From Plumapathes pennacea (lineage: Eukaryota; Cnidaria; Anthozoa; Antipatharia; Myriopathidae), in NCBI GenBank assembly GCA_964036295.1, contig OZ038467.1, forward strand, positions 3,291,501 to 3,355,500: a DNA stretch of 64,000 nt. Direction: 5' to 3'. Of the stretch, positions 22,789 through 32,582 are shown piece by piece. The translations under genes were made by a program, and so were the position numbers. The notes under the pieces are model-generated. The model was given only the letters and a program-made list of their open reading frames with translations, was not told the origin of the DNA and did not search any database. Each line of letters starts with the position of its first letter. Within the stretch, counting starts at the first letter, position 1.

Positions 22789-25700
22789 CTAATCCGGCGT
22801 GGACTTCTCCTGCTCTGAAGGTAGGATTAGGACGAGCTCGCAGATTGGACGAAGGTAGGTCTTCAGCTCCCTTCCTGACCACACCGTCACCTTAGCCTTC
22901 CTGACCTTCCCATCCTCGCTCCTTATGGCCTCCAGAACTCTCCCCATTGGCCACTCATTACGATGGGAGTCTTTGTCTCGAACTGTCACTATGTCTCCAA
23001 TGGCCAGGTTCCGTTCTTGTTTGTTCCACTTGGGTCTGGCTTGAAGGTTTGCGAGGTACTCCCGCTTCCATCGGACCCAGAATTGGTCCGCCAAGTATTG
23101 GGCCCTTCTCCAGCGTCGGCGCGCATAAAGGTCTTGAGGAGTGAAGGTGCCGGGCGGAGGGGCAAGAGGGCGAGTTTTCATCGTAAGCAGCATCGCTGGT
23201 GTTAGGGGTTGAGGCTGGCCGGCATCTGAAGGAATCGCAGCAATGGGGCGGGCATTCACGATTCCCGTTACTTCCGCCAACAAGGTCACTAATAGTTCGT
23301 GGGTCAGCTGTGAGCTTCCGATCTCTCGGAACATTGCCTCTAAGACACGTCGAATGGTGCCAATCTGACGTTCCCAAATGCCCCCGAAGTGTGATGCATG
23401 TGGCGGGTTGAACAGCCACTCGCATCCCTGCTCCGTAGTGTATCTTTGAATCTGCTTCTCATCCATCTCCGTGAGTGCTTGGTCCATCTCCGACTTCCCT
23501 CCGATGAAATTTGTGCCTCGGTCGCACCTGAGTCTGGCGGCTGGTCCGCGAATAGCAAAGAAGCGGCGTAGAGCGCAGATGAATGCGCTGGCATCCATGG
23601 CTTCCAAGACTTCAATATGAATAGCTCTGCTGGAAAGGCACGTAAAAACGAGTCCCCAGCGTTTGGAATGAGCTGCACCACCTCTTAACTTCCGAGTCTG
23701 TACTGTCCACGGGCCAAATACATCGAAGCCGACGTTTGTAAAGGGCGGGGCTGTCTCTGTTCTATCTGCTGGCAGGTCCGCCATGTGCTGCGTGGCTGTC
23801 GGTCCCCTAGCCTTCTTGCATGGTACGCATGTGCTGATCACCTTTGCCACTGCTCTGTGGGCGCCAACGATCCAATACCCGGCCTGGCGAACAGCTCCTT
23901 GTGTGATTTGGCGGCCTTGGTGGTAAATCTTCTCGTGGTGGTGTCTGATAACAAGTGTTGAAATGTGGTGTCCTTTGGGTAGGAGTGCTGGATGTTTCTC
24001 TGACAGCTGTAAGTCTGAACGACGGAGGCGGCCACCCACTCGGAGCACTCCGTTCGTATCGAGGAAGGGATCCAAGTTGTAGATGTTGGTCTTCTTCAAC
24101 ACCTTTGACCTGGCTTCACAGGGCTCTGGTTCCTTCTGGTCCTGCAATTTCCTGATTTCGGTGGCAAACTCCTCTGCTTGAACTGTCTTGATCACTACAG
24201 TGGCGGCTTTCTCAAGCTCGGCTGCCAGAGGGAGACGCGGTAGGACTGCTCCATTGAGTCGGGCACAGGTCCAGCTTTGGTTCTGGCGGTCAGCGTCGGT
24301 GCCGTGTCTGAATTCGACTCCATTCCTGGAGAGCTTGGTGGATCGGCGCACTTTGAATTCCTTAACCTTTACGATGAGGTTTGCGACTGCGCGGAGTATG
24401 GAGGACCACTTGGAAAAGCGGTCGAATCTGCTTGAGCCCAGTCCGTTGGTGAGTTTCACATCCGTTGAGTGGGTAGTTACTTGTCGGACTTCTGGGTCGT
24501 CTTCCCTAAGGGGGACCTCCTCCTCGCCAAGCCTGGAGACGGGAGAAACCTGTTGCAAGAATTCAGGCCCACTGAGCCATCGTGACTGCATGAGGTTGGT
24601 GGCATTGATTCCTCGGGAGGCGAGGTCAGCGGGGTTGGTGGCTGTATCGACGTATTTCCACTGGAATGGATCCGAGACGGCTCGGATTTTCTGCACGCGA
24701 TTAGCGACGTAAACATAGAAACGTCTGGTATCGTTTTGGATGTAACCGAGTACCACTTTCGAGTCGGTGTAGAAGGTGGTTTGGTCGATCTCCATGCTCA
24801 ACTCTTTGAGCAGTTTCTGGACGGTCTGGCAGGTTAGTACGGCGGCACAGAGCTCCAGTCGGGGAATGGTTGTTGAGTGTGTCGGGGCCACTCTTGCCTG
24901 CCCAAACAGAAAGCTTACACTGACTTGTGCTCCATTGTTGATTAGCCTGAGATAGATTGCGGTCCCAATTCCGTTTTGGCTGGCGTCAGAGAACGCATGA
25001 ATTTCTGCCCTTGCGATAGAGCCGAAGTTGTCTGGGTGGTAGCAGCGGGGAATGTGGACGTCTTCAAGTCCGGCTAGTGCGCTTTTCCAGCTCTGCCATC
25101 GTCGCATCTGGATCTCGGGGAGGGGATCATCCCATCTGAGAGGAACGGTGTTGCCTTTCTTGTTCCCCAGGACCACTAGCTCTCGCAGTAGAAGTTTTCC
25201 TTCCAAAAGTACTGGTGCCACAAGACCCAGTGGGTCGTACACAGAACTGATAATAGACAATACGCCTCTGCGTGTGAACGGTTTCTCTGGCACCGAGACT
25301 TGGAATGTGAAGGAGTCTTTGTCTAGGGCCCAGTACACGCCTAGGGAGCGTTGCGTCGGGAGAACATCGTGGCGGAGATCGAGATCGCGGATGTCCTTTG
25401 CTCTGTCTTCTACTGGCAGTGCCTCCATGACTGGTACAGAGTTCGAAACTACCTTGTGTAGTCGGAGGTTGGCGGTAGCTAGCATGTCCTGAGTCTTCCT
25501 TATGAGGTCGATTGCTTCCTCTACAGAGGACCTTGATGTCAGCCCATCGTCCACGTAAAAGTCTTTGTGAACAAAGTCCTTGGCAGCTGTGCCAAATTCC
25601 TCCTCGCCGACATCCGCGGTCTTTCTTAGGCCAAATGTTGCCACTGCAGGGCTGGGTCCATTCCCGAAAAGGTGCACTGTCATCTGGTAGGGTATGATTT

Positions 25701-28700
25701 CCTTTGCTGGGTTGTTGTCCTTAAACCATAGAAACCGCAGGAAGTCTCTATGTTCGGGATTCACATGGAATGAGTGAAACATTTGTTCCACATCGCACAT
25801 GACTGCAACATTCTCCCGACGAAACCGTAGCAGCACTCCGAGCAGGCTGTTCATCTGGTCTGGTCCAGTCAGAAGCTCCTTGTTTAATGACACTCCCTGG
25901 TATTCGGCGGACGAGTCAAATACCACACGCACTTGGTTAGGTTTCTTAGGGTGATACACTCCGAAGTGTGGGAGGTACCATATGCGACCAGAGGTCGTCT
26001 TGCCTGTTTCTGGGTCATTAGGGTTCAGGGCGCCCGCTGTGTCCAGACTGTTTATGGGAGGGCCAGTGTCCTGATTGGACGATTCCTTAGGGGGGACCGG
26101 AACAGCATGTCCACGCTCGAAGACTTTGGCCATGAACTCTAAGTAGTGTTGCTGTAGTTGTGGCTTCTTCTTGAAGGAGCGCAGCAGACTGTTGAGGCGG
26201 CTGAGGGCTTGACTTCGGTTGTCTGGCATAGAGACGTGGGAGCGGAAAGGAAGGGGCATCTCCCAGTTTCCTTGAGCGTTTTTGTGAATGCCACGTTCCA
26301 TTATGTCGAGGAAGCGGTGGTCTTCCTGTGACAGACTGACTTCTTCGTCGTTGCTCGTGGTGGAGAAGATGGTGTCTCCAACTTCCTTCTCCCGGTGGCC
26401 CTCACTGTATCTCTCCTTGATCCTGAAGTGGTTCCCGCAAGGGACGGTCTCGTAATGTAGAGAGTCTTGAGCTGTGGGCTTCTTTATCTCTGTGCGGCGT
26501 GAGGCGATGTGGACAGGTCCACCTATCCGGTCCAAGCAGACTTGGCCAGATATAGTCCATCCCAAGTCCAGTTTCTGGGCCCATGGTGCTCCTTTGGGTC
26601 CATTCTTGGAGGCCCTGACTTTCATAAGTTCTGGTGCATCTCGGCCAATTAGGAGTTGTATCTTTGCGTTGGGATCGAGAGGGGGGATGTGGTCCGCAAT
26701 TCCGTGCAGGTGAGGAAACCTTCTCGCTATCTGCGGCGTGGGCACTTCGGTCTTGTCCTGAGGGATGTGCTCACACTCCACCAGGGTCGGAAGCTTAGAT
26801 ATCCTTCCCTCCATCGACTTCACGAGCAGTCCGGGAGCGCGCCGGCCATACTTTACTTCTTTGTTGCTGTTGCAGGTTGAGAGGAAGTATTTTTCTTTGG
26901 GGCCGGTTATCCCTAGCTTGTCGACCAGTTCCGAGCTGATCATGGATGCGTTGCTCTGGTCGTCCACTATAGCGTAAGCGCGGTGTAGTTGCTCTGGCTG
27001 TTTGTCGAGGAAGACGTCTACGAGGACAATCTTACTGCATGATAGCCCTCCTTGCTCGTCACGGCAGACCGCAGTGCACGTTGACCGTATCTCCTCGCCA
27101 TGATTGCTCTCCCTCTCCTTGTGCAGTACTGCTAAGTGGCGGTCACTTCCACATTGGCTGCATTGGACGTTGGCCTCGCATTCCTTGGCTCTGTGTTTAG
27201 CCGCCAAGCAGCGATAGCACAGTCCAGCTGTCTTCACCCACTCTGTCTTCTCCTTCAAGGTCTTTCCGGCGAATGCCTTGCATTCTGTAAGTTCATGTCC
27301 TTTGCGTTCGTGGAAAGGGCATTGTTTGTCCTTGGTTGGCCTCGTTTCACTGGAAGCAGGGGATGGTAATGTATTTGTCCTCAGTACTCTTCTGTGACTG
27401 TCTTCGTCAGGTTTGGGGGCTAGCTTGCCCCGTGGTTTTTCTCCTCGGGTTCTTTGTAGGTCGGGCTTCGTACCGCTTCCAACCACAACATTTGGGTGGT
27501 TCTTTAACCTGGATTGTCGGCGCACCATTGAAGCGAAGTTGTGGAAGCCGGGGTAGGCATCCTGATGGTTCTCTGCGTGACGCACAACATCTTTCTCCCA
27601 CTTGGACCGCAGGAAGTTGGGGAGCTTCTCTACAATTGGGCATATGGCAGTTGGATAGTTGAGACAGGACAACCCCGGAAGGTAGGCAAGTTGGCTGTCG
27701 ATGTCGTCGCATAAGTCAGCGAACGCTTGAAGCTTCGTCTTATCTCGCTCGGTGAATTTAGCTGCCTCACTAAGTCTTTCGAGGAGAGCGTTGGTGATTG
27801 CGGCCGTGTTCCCGAAACGCCTCTCCAGTTCCGCCCAGACATCCTGTAGTACAGCGGTGGGATTCCTGTGCTGTCTCTTCCTGAAGTTGTCTACCAACAC
27901 CTGGGCCTGGCCTTTAGTATAACTGCGCAGGTAGTTAATCTCCTGGGTGGGGGGTACGTCAGCATCCAGTATCATTGCCTTGAAGGCACTTTTCCAGGGA
28001 TGGAAAAGTGTGACATCCCCGTCAAAGATGTCGGGATGACATTTAGGTAGACTCTGCTTTGCCAGACCGGCTACCAATTGCTGATTTGTCGTCGTAAACA
28101 TCTCCATATACTGGCTCGTAACCGCTTCTTTTGGGGTGGATGCTATCAGTGGGCGATGGACTGGCCGGTCAGTGGCTGGTTCCGTGGCCTGGACAAATGT
28201 CGTGTGTTCCTCCGGTTTTAAATGTTTGTTTTCGCACTCCGGCCCAGCCAACTTGTTCGGGGGTGGCAAGGCTTCTCCAGGTTCGTGGAAATGCGCAGAA
28301 TCTCTTCCGTTTTCGGTCTGATTGCCAGGTGGCGTGATGGTGTGTACCCACGTTTGCACTCGTTGTCTGGTATCTGTCGGTTCGTCATCTTCCAGGAAGT
28401 CGATTCGTCTGGTCCCATCTTCCTGTTCTTCTTCCAGGATTGACCTTTCTATAGCTTTTAGCTTTGCGTTGGCCACGGCTTCGACTTTATCCGCTGCTAG
28501 AATCGACATCTCGTGGTCGATTTGTGCTCGACGTCTTTCCACTTCGGCCTCGTGTTGTCTTCTTTCGTTCGCTTTCGCCGCCATCGCTCTATCGTACTCA
28601 GCTTGCTCCTTAGCGGCAGCGGCTTCTCCTAAGGCCTTGATCATCATCATTCTGGACGACGTAGAGGCCCGAGATGAGGATCCTCGTGATGATGACGTGC

Positions 28701-29133
28701 GGCGTGACTGCCCAGAGATCCGTGAGGCTGATTCGTCGGGGTCGCAGGTTTGTTTGTTAGTCGCTCTAGAAATTGCGGCACGCGCGTGTTCGAGGTTCTT
28801 GCGGCTGAATTCCCTGGTTAGGCGAGCCTCGTCGGTGAAATCGCCCCACCTATCCTGCTCGTAGAGCTCTCCCAGTGCAGCTAAGGTCCCTTCGTACTTA
28901 GAGGCGGCGTAACGTAGTATACGTACATGTTCTTCGGTGCAATCAGGTTTGTCGGCGCCGTCGTAGACTCTTTGTAAGTCTCGGGCGTCTTTCTCCAATT
29001 CTCTCCGTTTCGCGTCGATAGCGTTCTGTAGCGCTTTCTGTGTAAGCGGTCTCCTTCGGTGCACAACTCTTGTGACTTTCGACTCCTTTGAACGAGTGAT
29101 GTCCCCGGTATGCGTTACAGATTTGTTCTCCAT
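22789..29133 (-). CDS. BEL/Pao Gag-Pol polyprotein, 2114 aa
   Basis: One frame from the ATG at 29133; the frame stays open upstream to 29229 but without another ATG. In order, with rough residues: charged coiled region (1-250), DUF1759-type Gag (about 340-480, KCHPDIFDGD), CCHC zinc knuckle (about 635-670, CYRCLAAKHRAKEC), aspartic protease-like segment (about 720, IVDDQSNASM), reverse transcriptase (about 1050-1200, with the YVDD box in DFYVDDGL), A17-type linker, RNase H (about 1375, FSDASQNGIG), integrase zinc-binding HHCC (about 1730, HHHEKIYH...CVPCKK), integrase core with D, D, E in FDVFGP, RCDRGTNF and GGIWERQ (about 1800-1915), and a DUF5641-type tail (about 2030). All key catalytic residues that I can see are kept and no stop interrupts the frame. 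Several antisense ORFs over it are shadows. Confidence 0.94.
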   Translation of the reverse strand: MENKSVTHTGDITRSKESKVTRVVHRRRPLTQKALQNAIDAKRRELEKDARDLQRVYDGADKPDCTEEHVRILRYAASKYEGTLAALGELYEQDRWGDFTDEARLTREFSRKNLEHARAAISRATNKQTCDPDESASRISGQSRRTSSSRGSSSRASTSSRMMMIKALGEAAAAKEQAEYDRAMAAKANERRQHEAEVERRRAQIDHEMSILAADKVEAVANAKLKAIERSILEEEQEDGTRRIDFLEDDEPTDTRQRVQTWVHTITPPGNQTENGRDSAHFHEPGEALPPPNKLAGPECENKHLKPEEHTTFVQATEPATDRPVHRPLIASTPKEAVTSQYMEMFTTTNQQLVAGLAKQSLPKCHPDIFDGDVTLFHPWKSAFKAMILDADVPPTQEINYLRSYTKGQAQVLVDNFRKRQHRNPTAVLQDVWAELERRFGNTAAITNALLERLSEAAKFTERDKTKLQAFADLCDDIDSQLAYLPGLSCLNYPTAICPIVEKLPNFLRSKWEKDVVRHAENHQDAYPGFHNFASMVRRQSRLKNHPNVVVGSGTKPDLQRTRGEKPRGKLAPKPDEDSHRRVLRTNTLPSPASSETRPTKDKQCPFHERKGHELTECKAFAGKTLKEKTEWVKTAGLCYRCLAAKHRAKECEANVQCSQCGSDRHLAVLHKERESNHGEEIRSTCTAVCRDEQGGLSCSKIVLVDVFLDKQPEQLHRAYAIVDDQSNASMISSELVDKLGITGPKEKYFLSTCNSNKEVKYGRRAPGLLVKSMEGRISKLPTLVECEHIPQDKTEVPTPQIARRFPHLHGIADHIPPLDPNAKIQLLIGRDAPELMKVRASKNGPKGAPWAQKLDLGWTISGQVCLDRIGGPVHIASRRTEIKKPTAQDSLHYETVPCGNHFRIKERYSEGHREKEVGDTIFSTTSNDEEVSLSQEDHRFLDIMERGIHKNAQGNWEMPLPFRSHVSMPDNRSQALSRLNSLLRSFKKKPQLQQHYLEFMAKVFERGHAVPVPPKESSNQDTGPPINSLDTAGALNPNDPETGKTTSGRIWYLPHFGVYHPKKPNQVRVVFDSSAEYQGVSLNKELLTGPDQMNSLLGVLLRFRRENVAVMCDVEQMFHSFHVNPEHRDFLRFLWFKDNNPAKEIIPYQMTVHLFGNGPSPAVATFGLRKTADVGEEEFGTAAKDFVHKDFYVDDGLTSRSSVEEAIDLIRKTQDMLATANLRLHKVVSNSVPVMEALPVEDRAKDIRDLDLRHDVLPTQRSLGVYWALDKDSFTFQVSVPEKPFTRRGVLSIISSVYDPLGLVAPVLLEGKLLLRELVVLGNKKGNTVPLRWDDPLPEIQMRRWQSWKSALAGLEDVHIPRCYHPDNFGSIARAEIHAFSDASQNGIGTAIYLRLINNGAQVSVSFLFGQARVAPTHSTTIPRLELCAAVLTCQTVQKLLKELSMEIDQTTFYTDSKVVLGYIQNDTRRFYVYVANRVQKIRAVSDPFQWKYVDTATNPADLASRGINATNLMQSRWLSGPEFLQQVSPVSRLGEEEVPLREDDPEVRQVTTHSTDVKLTNGLGSSRFDRFSKWSSILRAVANLIVKVKEFKVRRSTKLSRNGVEFRHGTDADRQNQSWTCARLNGAVLPRLPLAAELEKAATVVIKTVQAEEFATEIRKLQDQKEPEPCEARSKVLKKTNIYNLDPFLDTNGVLRVGGRLRRSDLQLSEKHPALLPKGHHISTLVIRHHHEKIYHQGRQITQGAVRQAGYWIVGAHRAVAKVISTCVPCKKARGPTATQHMADLPADRTETAPPFTNVGFDVFGPWTVQTRKLRGGAAHSKRWGLVFTCLSSRAIHIEVLEAMDASAFICALRRFFAIRGPAARLRCDRGTNFIGGKSEMDQALTEMDEKQIQRYTTEQGCEWLFNPPHASHFGGIWERQIGTIRRVLEAMFREIGSSQLTHELLVTLLAEVTGIVNARPIAAIPSDAGQPQPLTPAMLLTMKTRPLAPPPGTFTPQDLYARRRWRRAQYLADQFWVRWKREYLANLQARPKWNKQERNLAIGDIVTVRDKDSHRNEWPMGRVLEAIRSEDGKVRKAKVTVWSGRELKTYLRPICELVLILPSEQEKSTPD

Positions 29134-29293
29134 GTCGTTGCAAATCTCGGTGTGAGTGGTTTTCTGTGGCGACTCAACTCCAAATTCGCCGATGCTCCGG
29201 TGAAAACGTGGACTCGACAAGATAAGCAAACTTACACTCCTAACTCCAGGATGGCGATTATCCGCTCCGGACGTTTCACTCCGAACTTTTCAC

Positions 29294-29666
29294 TGTCGCG
29301 TTCCCAAGCTTACACTTCGCGGGGGAAAGTAAGACTCGGAGATCGAGAAGTGTCAACCATGTTTAATAAATACACGGTGAAAACTGAAACGGAAAGTAGG
29401 GCGATCTAAGTACTAAAGAATACAGAATGAAGCTCAGATCGCAGGACGGCTACTCACGTTCGGTTCCTGTACTGTGACTTGTAGAAAATTCTCCAGAAAA
29501 GATAACTGAAACGATCGACTAAATGCTACGAAAAACACGCTGACTTGGCACAAACAGAAAGGGGCGGGCTAGACAAGACCTCGTGGGAAACTGAGCCCGC
29601 GAACGTTTGGGCCAGAACCGGAACTGAACTAACTATGACTATAAATAAACAAGACAGTCTTCCACA
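29294..29666 (-). repeat. 5' LTR of the BEL/Pao element
   Basis: 373 bp, identical to 22375-22747 apart from one base. Followed by ATTTC. In element orientation this LTR holds the promoter. Confidence 0.93.
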
Positions 29667-29691
29667 ATTTCAATATTTTACACCGATTTAA

Positions 29692-29830
29692 TGGGGGTCT
29701 TTGTTTTGTAGATTAAGCAGTACATTTCTACAAAACGAAGATGGTCTTAGGTCTTAGGTTTTCAGGGTCTTAGGTCTTAGGTCTTCGTTTTGTAAACACC
29801 CGGTTCGAACCCCGGCCGGACTAGCACTCG
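29692..29830. repeat. Diverged hairpin copy plus TCTTAGG microsatellite and a B-box-like motif
   Basis: GGGGTCTTTGTTTTGTAGA pairs with TCTACAAAACGAAGA, a relative of the hairpin at 21.9-22.3 kb. It is followed by several copies of GGTCTTA (29738-29785) and by CCGGTTCGAACCCCGG at 29802-29817. The last contains the RNA polymerase III B box consensus GGTTCGAACCC. No A box or cloverleaf is present, so it could be a SINE or tRNA relic at most. Confidence 0.5.
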
Positions 29831-30112
29831 GGGTCTTAAAATAACTAAGGAGAAGATGCTGCCTTTGTTTCTATCAGCAAATGGTGAGATCTTCACGTGG
29901 CTCGGATGACTGCGTATAATGGCGGTCCCGTCTCCCTATACTTCTATACTTGATTACAGGGGGGACGTAAAAGAACCACTGAGGACGTAAACAAATCTCT
30001 GGCAGTGACTACCCTCAGTGCCTGTACTCCACAGTAATATGGTGAAGCCAAATTGTTGCTGAAAAACCCCTTGAGGGGAGCATCAATAAAAATATGTATG
30101 TAATTGACTTCG

Positions 30113-30466
30113 CTAAACAGCTCGAGAAAAGTGGCCAGTGAATAATGCTCGTTCATCTTGTGTGTAAAAGTTAACTGCATCCCATCCAAAGTCAACACCG
30201 TTGGGCTGTGGAACATGTACGAATAAACTAGATTTTAGGGAACGATTTTGGCTTGCGTTCTTAAGTTCGCCGCGGAAGCTTTGAGAATAGCCGTAAACAA
30301 AATGTTTGATGGATACCGCTGGGGGATTGCAAATGTCTCTGTCGCCGCTAAATATTTGCAGTCCCGACGAAACTTTCTGTGGCGGCACGAAATACTTCTG
30401 GGAAGATAACAGGCCGAAAACGGAAACCAAAGCTACGATGAGCTTTAGCCGCAAAACAATGGCGAT
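30113..30466 (-). other. ORF with a secretory-type hydrophobic start but no ATG
   Basis: The frame reads LRLKLIVALVSVFGLLSSQ, a good signal-peptide-like stretch, followed by about 94 residues with DICNPPAVSIKHFVYGYS and HVPQPNGVDFGWDAVNFY, then stops at 30113. No ATG opens it: the codon at 30454 is TTG and a stop lies five codons upstream of it. An overlapping frame (29944-30216) continues with IFIDAPLKGFFSNNLASPYY. It may be an internal exon or a decayed gene. I do not recognise the family. Confidence 0.3.
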
Positions 30467-31593
30467 TTATGCTTTACTCTGTACATGACATCTGTTGCCT
30501 CATAACATTCTTCTGCTTATCGTACATTGCCTGTTGAAATGTTTCTTTCATTCGATCATGTAACCTTTGATTCGCAATAGTTGTATACCAGATATGAAAA
30601 ATACACCGAAATAGTCCTGAACACTGAGTTTGCAGTCACAAACGACTGAAAAGACTGTGAACAAAACCGCAATAATATTGTAAACAAGTGTCGTGTTACA
30701 TTCCTCGCTTTCAATTTTATATTTGTTACAGAACACGAATACTGGAAAGCCTGATAGAAGAAACGTATTCAGTTAATAAAAGAAAACACAAAAGTATTGA
30801 AGCAAAGGCTAGATTAATCGTGGCCTCTGGTTAGAAATAAGAGTTGAAGTCAAACTGTCAAAAATCGATTGTGCATAAAAAGATATGTCACACATTCTCA
30901 AAATGCAGGGTCGCTCAACCTTTAAGAAGCAAGTGTATGAGTGTTGTAATGATAATTTATAGTTTAATCAGGTTTCATTTGCAAGGTGTCAACAGCCAAG
31001 TTCTCTATGTGTGATATTTTTCTGGTGAGAAACTGAAAGTCTCTCTTGGGAGTTCCACTCTTGTCCCTACTTTCCATTTTAGTATATTCTGGTCTCGACG
31101 CAACTCACGCCGCAAGCTCACTGGCAATGCCAGTCTAGTTTCCAGTAGTAATTAAATTCACGCGCACTGCATGCCCGTGATGATACCTGTTGCAAGACGT
31201 CTGACAGTCACAGCACTGAAGAAAGGCGCGAAAAAAAGGTGCGAAGAAAAGGCACAAAGGACGCTGATAATTCAGGGTTCCGGTTAGGTGCGACCCAAAC
31301 AACTAACAGTCTACAGTATTTACACATTTTATTAGTTAGATTGGGAATATTGTTTTCATCAGGACTGGCTGTAATGTTATTCACCGGATAGATCGAGTAT
31401 CCAGTGGATGAAGTTCCCTTCTCTTCTTCTGCCTCCTGTAGACTAACCCCCCCCCCTCCCTCAACATGATCACATTATTTTTCTGGGACTGCTCTCAACT
31501 GGGAAATAGGCAGTCTGAATGTCTCCCTGGGATGTACAACACCTCTTTGTTTGCCAGCAACATAGAAAAAAAAAACGTTTCTTTGGAACAACA
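30467..31593. other. Intergenic spacer
   Basis: No gene seen. About 30958-31040 (AGTTTAATCAGG...TTTCTGGTGAGAAACTGAAA) resembles the first 80 bases of the window (TTTAATCAGC...CTCTGGTGGGAGACTGAAAA), which suggests a shared old repeat or duplicated flank. Confidence 0.4.
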
Positions 31594-32540
31594 TTATCCA
31601 TCATATTTGCACAAAGAAACATTATCCTCGTTGGGTGCTACTATACTTCGCAAATTAGGATCCAGAAGTTTCCCCCAAATTTCGCTGTAAGGGTGAACAA
31701 CAGTTGTTTTTCTCTGTGTATGGGGATGCACAAGTTCTTTTCCTTCATTGGCCCATTTAAAGATTGACCCCTCCAAATTGAAAAGATCCATGAGTTTGGC
31801 ATCTCCTTGGTCCACTTTTGCCAGATGCTCAGTCAGTTGCTGGATCAGGAAACTGGAGCGATATCCCACAGAACAGTAGGCAACAACAGTTTTAAGCTGG
31901 TCAGAACCACCACCTGAAAATTGGAATAATTATTATATTTACTTAGTCAAAAGATTCACCTGGTCTTCAATATTTGAGCTTAATCCTGCCTGCAGGTGCA
32001 GGTGGAAAATTTAATATGAAAGTAAAAAGAATTCGTTGTTTAAAATTTCACTTTCCATACTGCTACTAACTGTGGTTAATACTTTATCCTGAAAAATATG
32101 TTGACATCCCGATAGGGCAAATATTTAAATACCTAAACACTTCTACCACTCAGTTGTGTCGTCAAAATTTCGTCGTACGTCGCCATGCATATACCTTTTT
32201 CATTTATCTTCGTTATAACACTTTGCATGTCTTTTGTGCTGGGGCTGATGTTAATAGCACCTGGAATGTGGCTTACTCTAAACTCTTCTTCTTCACGAAC
32301 ATCCTGCGACAAAGCGATAGTTCGGCATGAACAATTAAAAATAAACTTTTGCGTTAAAAGATATTATTGTATCTGTTGCAGTAATACGCCTCGCACCTTC
32401 TACTCAGATCTTACCAGCAAAACGAGGTGCATGACTGAATTTTCCAACTTCATAATTTCCAACAACTGATCTGTTGACATCATGGCAACCTTCCCAAATC
32501 TTGTTCGGATCGTGGCACAAACCACTCGCATGGCCGCCAT
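31594..32540 (-). CDS. Rhodanese-domain sulfurtransferase, copy 2, complete (three exons)
   Basis: Minus-strand exons 32415-32540, 32195-32303 and 31594-31913, all GT/AG, phases 0 and 1, giving 184 aa. The N terminus (MAAMRVVCATIRTRFGKVAM) is basic and non-acidic, like a mitochondrial presequence; inner Met20/21 could give a cytosolic form. The rhodanese domain runs from LVLLDVREEEEFRVSHIPGA to VVAYCSVGYRSS, with the six-residue loop CSVGYR and Cys92 as the persulfide carrier. It continues with NLEGSIFKWANEGKELV and RKTTVVHPYSEIWGKLL. Copy 1 at 18535-19294 shares the exon lengths and phases. The gene runs head to head with PCMT, start codons 42 bp apart, so both must share one promoter. Confidence 0.88.
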
Positions 32541-32543
32541 CTT
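32533..32543 (-). promoter_or_regulatory. YY1-type site over the rhodanese start codon
   Basis: AAGATGGCGGC read on the minus strand, overlapping the ATG. This matches the YY1 consensus, often found at start codons of broadly expressed and bidirectional genes. It lies in the shared rhodanese/PCMT promoter. Confidence 0.5.
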
Positions 32544-32582
32544 GTTTTAGTGGTTCCCAGTCCTCCAGCTCCCCACACGAAG

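Larger units (their letters stand above)
22370..29671 (-). mobile_element. Intact, recent BEL/Pao LTR retrotransposon
   Basis: The target-site duplication ATTTC (22370-22374 and 29667-29671) bounds two 373-bp LTRs, 22375-22747 and 29294-29666. I compared the LTRs base by base and found one difference (22718 A, 29637 G). Such LTRs point to a very young insertion. In element orientation the 5' LTR is the right-hand one and ends in GCGACA. A purine-rich GGGCGAGGAG directly precedes the 3' LTR and fits a polypurine tract. No primer-binding site begins directly at the LTR edge. The single long ORF is uninterrupted. The insertion lies inside the 166-bp hairpin-array neighbourhood. Confidence 0.95.

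Noticed and set aside
22947-29409. Many plus-strand and secondary minus-strand ORFs across the retrotransposon (for example 28322-28864, 180 codons)
   Set aside because: They lie antisense to, or out of frame with, the 2114-codon polyprotein and show no domains. Shadows.
29802-29817. Possible tRNA gene (GGTTCGAACCC B box)
   Set aside because: No A box, anticodon arm or acceptor pairing around it. At most a SINE relic.
32550-32582. Upstream start for PCMT at 32550
   Set aside because: The codon there is GTG. The first ATG in frame is at 32583, which also puts the hydrophobic segment right after the start.
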